From Magnetococcales bacterium (GTDB lineage Bacteria; Pseudomonadota; Magnetococcia; Magnetococcales; JADFYX01), in NCBI GenBank assembly GCA_015232405.1, contig JADFZS010000053.1, forward strand, positions 1 through 37,136: 37,136 nt of DNA, read 5' to 3'. Below are positions 36,175 through 37,136 of the stretch, piece after piece. The translations under genes and the position numbers were made by a program. Each line of letters begins with the position of its first letter. Position 1 is the first letter of the stretch. Below the pieces are notes generated by a model. It had not been told where the DNA came from. It was given only the letters and a program-made list of their open reading frames with translations, and searched no databases.

Positions 36175-36409
36175 GTTTAAAGACAGATAATCCGAGATAG
36201 CATATCATCAGTAACGGATTCGTCGATTGACGAAGAAGGCTGACAGTGCAGCGTAGTAGCCACCCCAGCAGGACGGAAAATGCGCCCGATACCAGAGGTG
36301 TGTTTATAGGTTGAAAGAGCCATGATCCAAGAGAGGGTTCATGGGGGGCTAAAGTGAGTGTATCTACAAGGCTTGATATTAGATCGTCAACGGGTGTCAG
36401 TTAAGACAT
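36175..36409. other. Structured non-coding stretch, possible ncRNA or intron remnant
   Basis: This 235-bp gap between convergent genes is more GC-rich than other gaps and has several hairpins: TTCGTC/GACGAA around GATT (36219-36234), GGCT/AGCC (36238-36261), and a longer stem near 36329-36350 (AGCCATGATCC against GGGTTCATGG). Phrases such as TGCGCCCGATACC and TAGGTTGAAAGAGCC resemble the 5' domain of bacterial group II introns, but there is no reverse transcriptase and no clean GTGYG boundary. No coding frame is convincing. It could be a relic or an independent structured RNA. Confidence 0.35.
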
Positions 36410-37136
36410 TCATTCGGCATTTGCTCTTAAAGCCATAAGAGCATCCATAGGGTCAAAGCTACGACTTTTGACTTTTGTTACTCTTTTGATTTGAAATTCA
36501 GATGCACCTTTTTCTACTCTCAGGTCTATCTGTTTCACTCTCTCATTTCTTTTTCCAGATGAGTCGTACACAACATTTATGACAGGCTGAAGAAGTGTTC
36601 CTGGATAATTCTCTGCAACGACTGCGATACTACTATTTTTCAACTCAACAGTAGTTCCAACTGGATAAATGCCAATTGCCTTTATAAACATTTGCACCAA
36701 ACCGGTATCAAAACCTTTTCCACCCTGTTCTAATATTTTTTTCAATGCCTCCTTGGGGGATATAGGGTATTCATCTTCAATCTTAGATGTCAGTCTATCA
36801 AATTCATCAACTATTTGTGCCATTTTACCAAGAATATGTGTTTCATCACCAACAAGACCATTAGGATACCCTGTACCATCATTTCGCTCATGATGCTGAC
36901 CTATAATTGTAAAAGCCTCTAAAGGAATGTCTGGTATTTTTTTGATGAGTTCAAGTCCAAGTTTCACATGACTCTTCATGAGCATGCTATATTCTTGCCC
37001 ATTAACTCTTGGTATGTCTGTACCATTTTTTGTAAGAATAGTTGAGAGACCAATATCATGTAGCATTCCCCCAATGCCAACCTTAACCATTGTTTCCTTG
37101 TCAAAGCCCATGGGAACAGGAGAGACCGGAGTTTCA
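36410..37136 (-). CDS. HD-GYP domain c-di-GMP phosphodiesterase, 5' end outside window
   Basis: At least 241 residues are present, and the frame stays open to the window edge (the codons before M at 37111 read ETPVSPVP), so the start and probably an N-terminal domain are missing. Visible are the HD motif GGMLHDIGLSTIL (Leu where Lys is usual after HDIG) and HHERNDGTGYPNGL, the GYP signature, followed by the conserved VDEFDRLTS and a C-terminal beta-rich tail. HD-GYP proteins hydrolyse c-di-GMP, so this may oppose the GGDEF protein of the signalling operon. No neighbours upstream are visible. Confidence 0.92.
   Translation of the reverse strand, partial: ETPVSPVPMGFDKETMVKVGIGGMLHDIGLSTILTKNGTDIPRVNGQEYSMLMKSHVKLGLELIKKIPDIPLEAFTIIGQHHERNDGTGYPNGLVGDETHILGKMAQIVDEFDRLTSKIEDEYPISPKEALKKILEQGGKGFDTGLVQMFIKAIGIYPVGTTVELKNSSIAVVAENYPGTLLQPVINVVYDSSGKRNERVKQIDLRVEKGASEFQIKRVTKVKSRSFDPMDALMALRANAE

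Overview
The window is AT-rich bacterial DNA with almost gap-free coding. An RpoH-type heat-shock sigma factor, a PF10023-type lipoprotein aminopeptidase, many hybrid histidine kinases and periplasmic multiheme cytochromes point to a Gram-negative, proteobacterium-like organism (Proteobacteria or Desulfobacterota in the broad sense) with anaerobic or microaerobic respiration. I cannot name a genus from the sequence alone.

Layout. 0.1-4.6 kb: alanine dehydrogenase, two small unknown proteins, a NifX/NifB-type cofactor-binding domain protein preceded by a sigma-54-like promoter and a structured leader, a frame-broken small gene, and a concentrative nucleoside transporter with altered base-binding residues. 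4.6-6.2 kb (minus strand): a DnaJ-like zinc-finger mini-protein and a membrane-anchored SGNH hydrolase. 6.4-8.3 kb: a heat-shock island with hsp20 and rpoH transcribed divergently, each behind a good match to a sigma-32 promoter. 8.4-11 kb: a small unknown protein, a NUDIX hydrolase, and an overlapping pair encoding an alpha/beta hydrolase and a lipoprotein metallopeptidase.

11.3-27.2 kb: one 16-kb co-directional signalling operon of seven genes: hybrid kinase (REC-HK-REC-REC-Hpt), REC-PP2C phosphatase, REC-GAF-GGDEF cyclase, transmembrane hybrid kinase with three receivers, CheR methyltransferase, and two more hybrid kinases. I count 14 receiver domains and four kinase cores, but no CheB, chemoreceptor or DNA-binding output. 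27.5-28.1 kb: two tiny genes followed by a strong terminator, then a relic of a kinase 3' end.

28.5-36.2 kb: a respiratory module (pentaheme cytochrome, tetraheme cytochrome, Tat-exported four-cluster ferredoxin, NrfD-type quinone-interacting membrane protein) with no catalytic reductase in the window. It is followed by a kinase whose periplasmic domain carries its own CxxCH heme motif, a single-domain receiver, and a protein that couples a kinase-like dimerisation/histidine helix (no ATPase domain) to a receiver. This suggests a redox-sensing relay tied to the cytochrome chain. The window ends in a 235-bp structured non-coding stretch and a truncated HD-GYP protein.

The most striking non-genic signal is a 48-bp palindromic element present twice (8825-8872 and 27272-27319) in opposite orientation with one base difference. 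Each copy is flanked by its own perfect 5-bp direct repeat (TTAAA and TTTAT), as expected for a very small transposable element.
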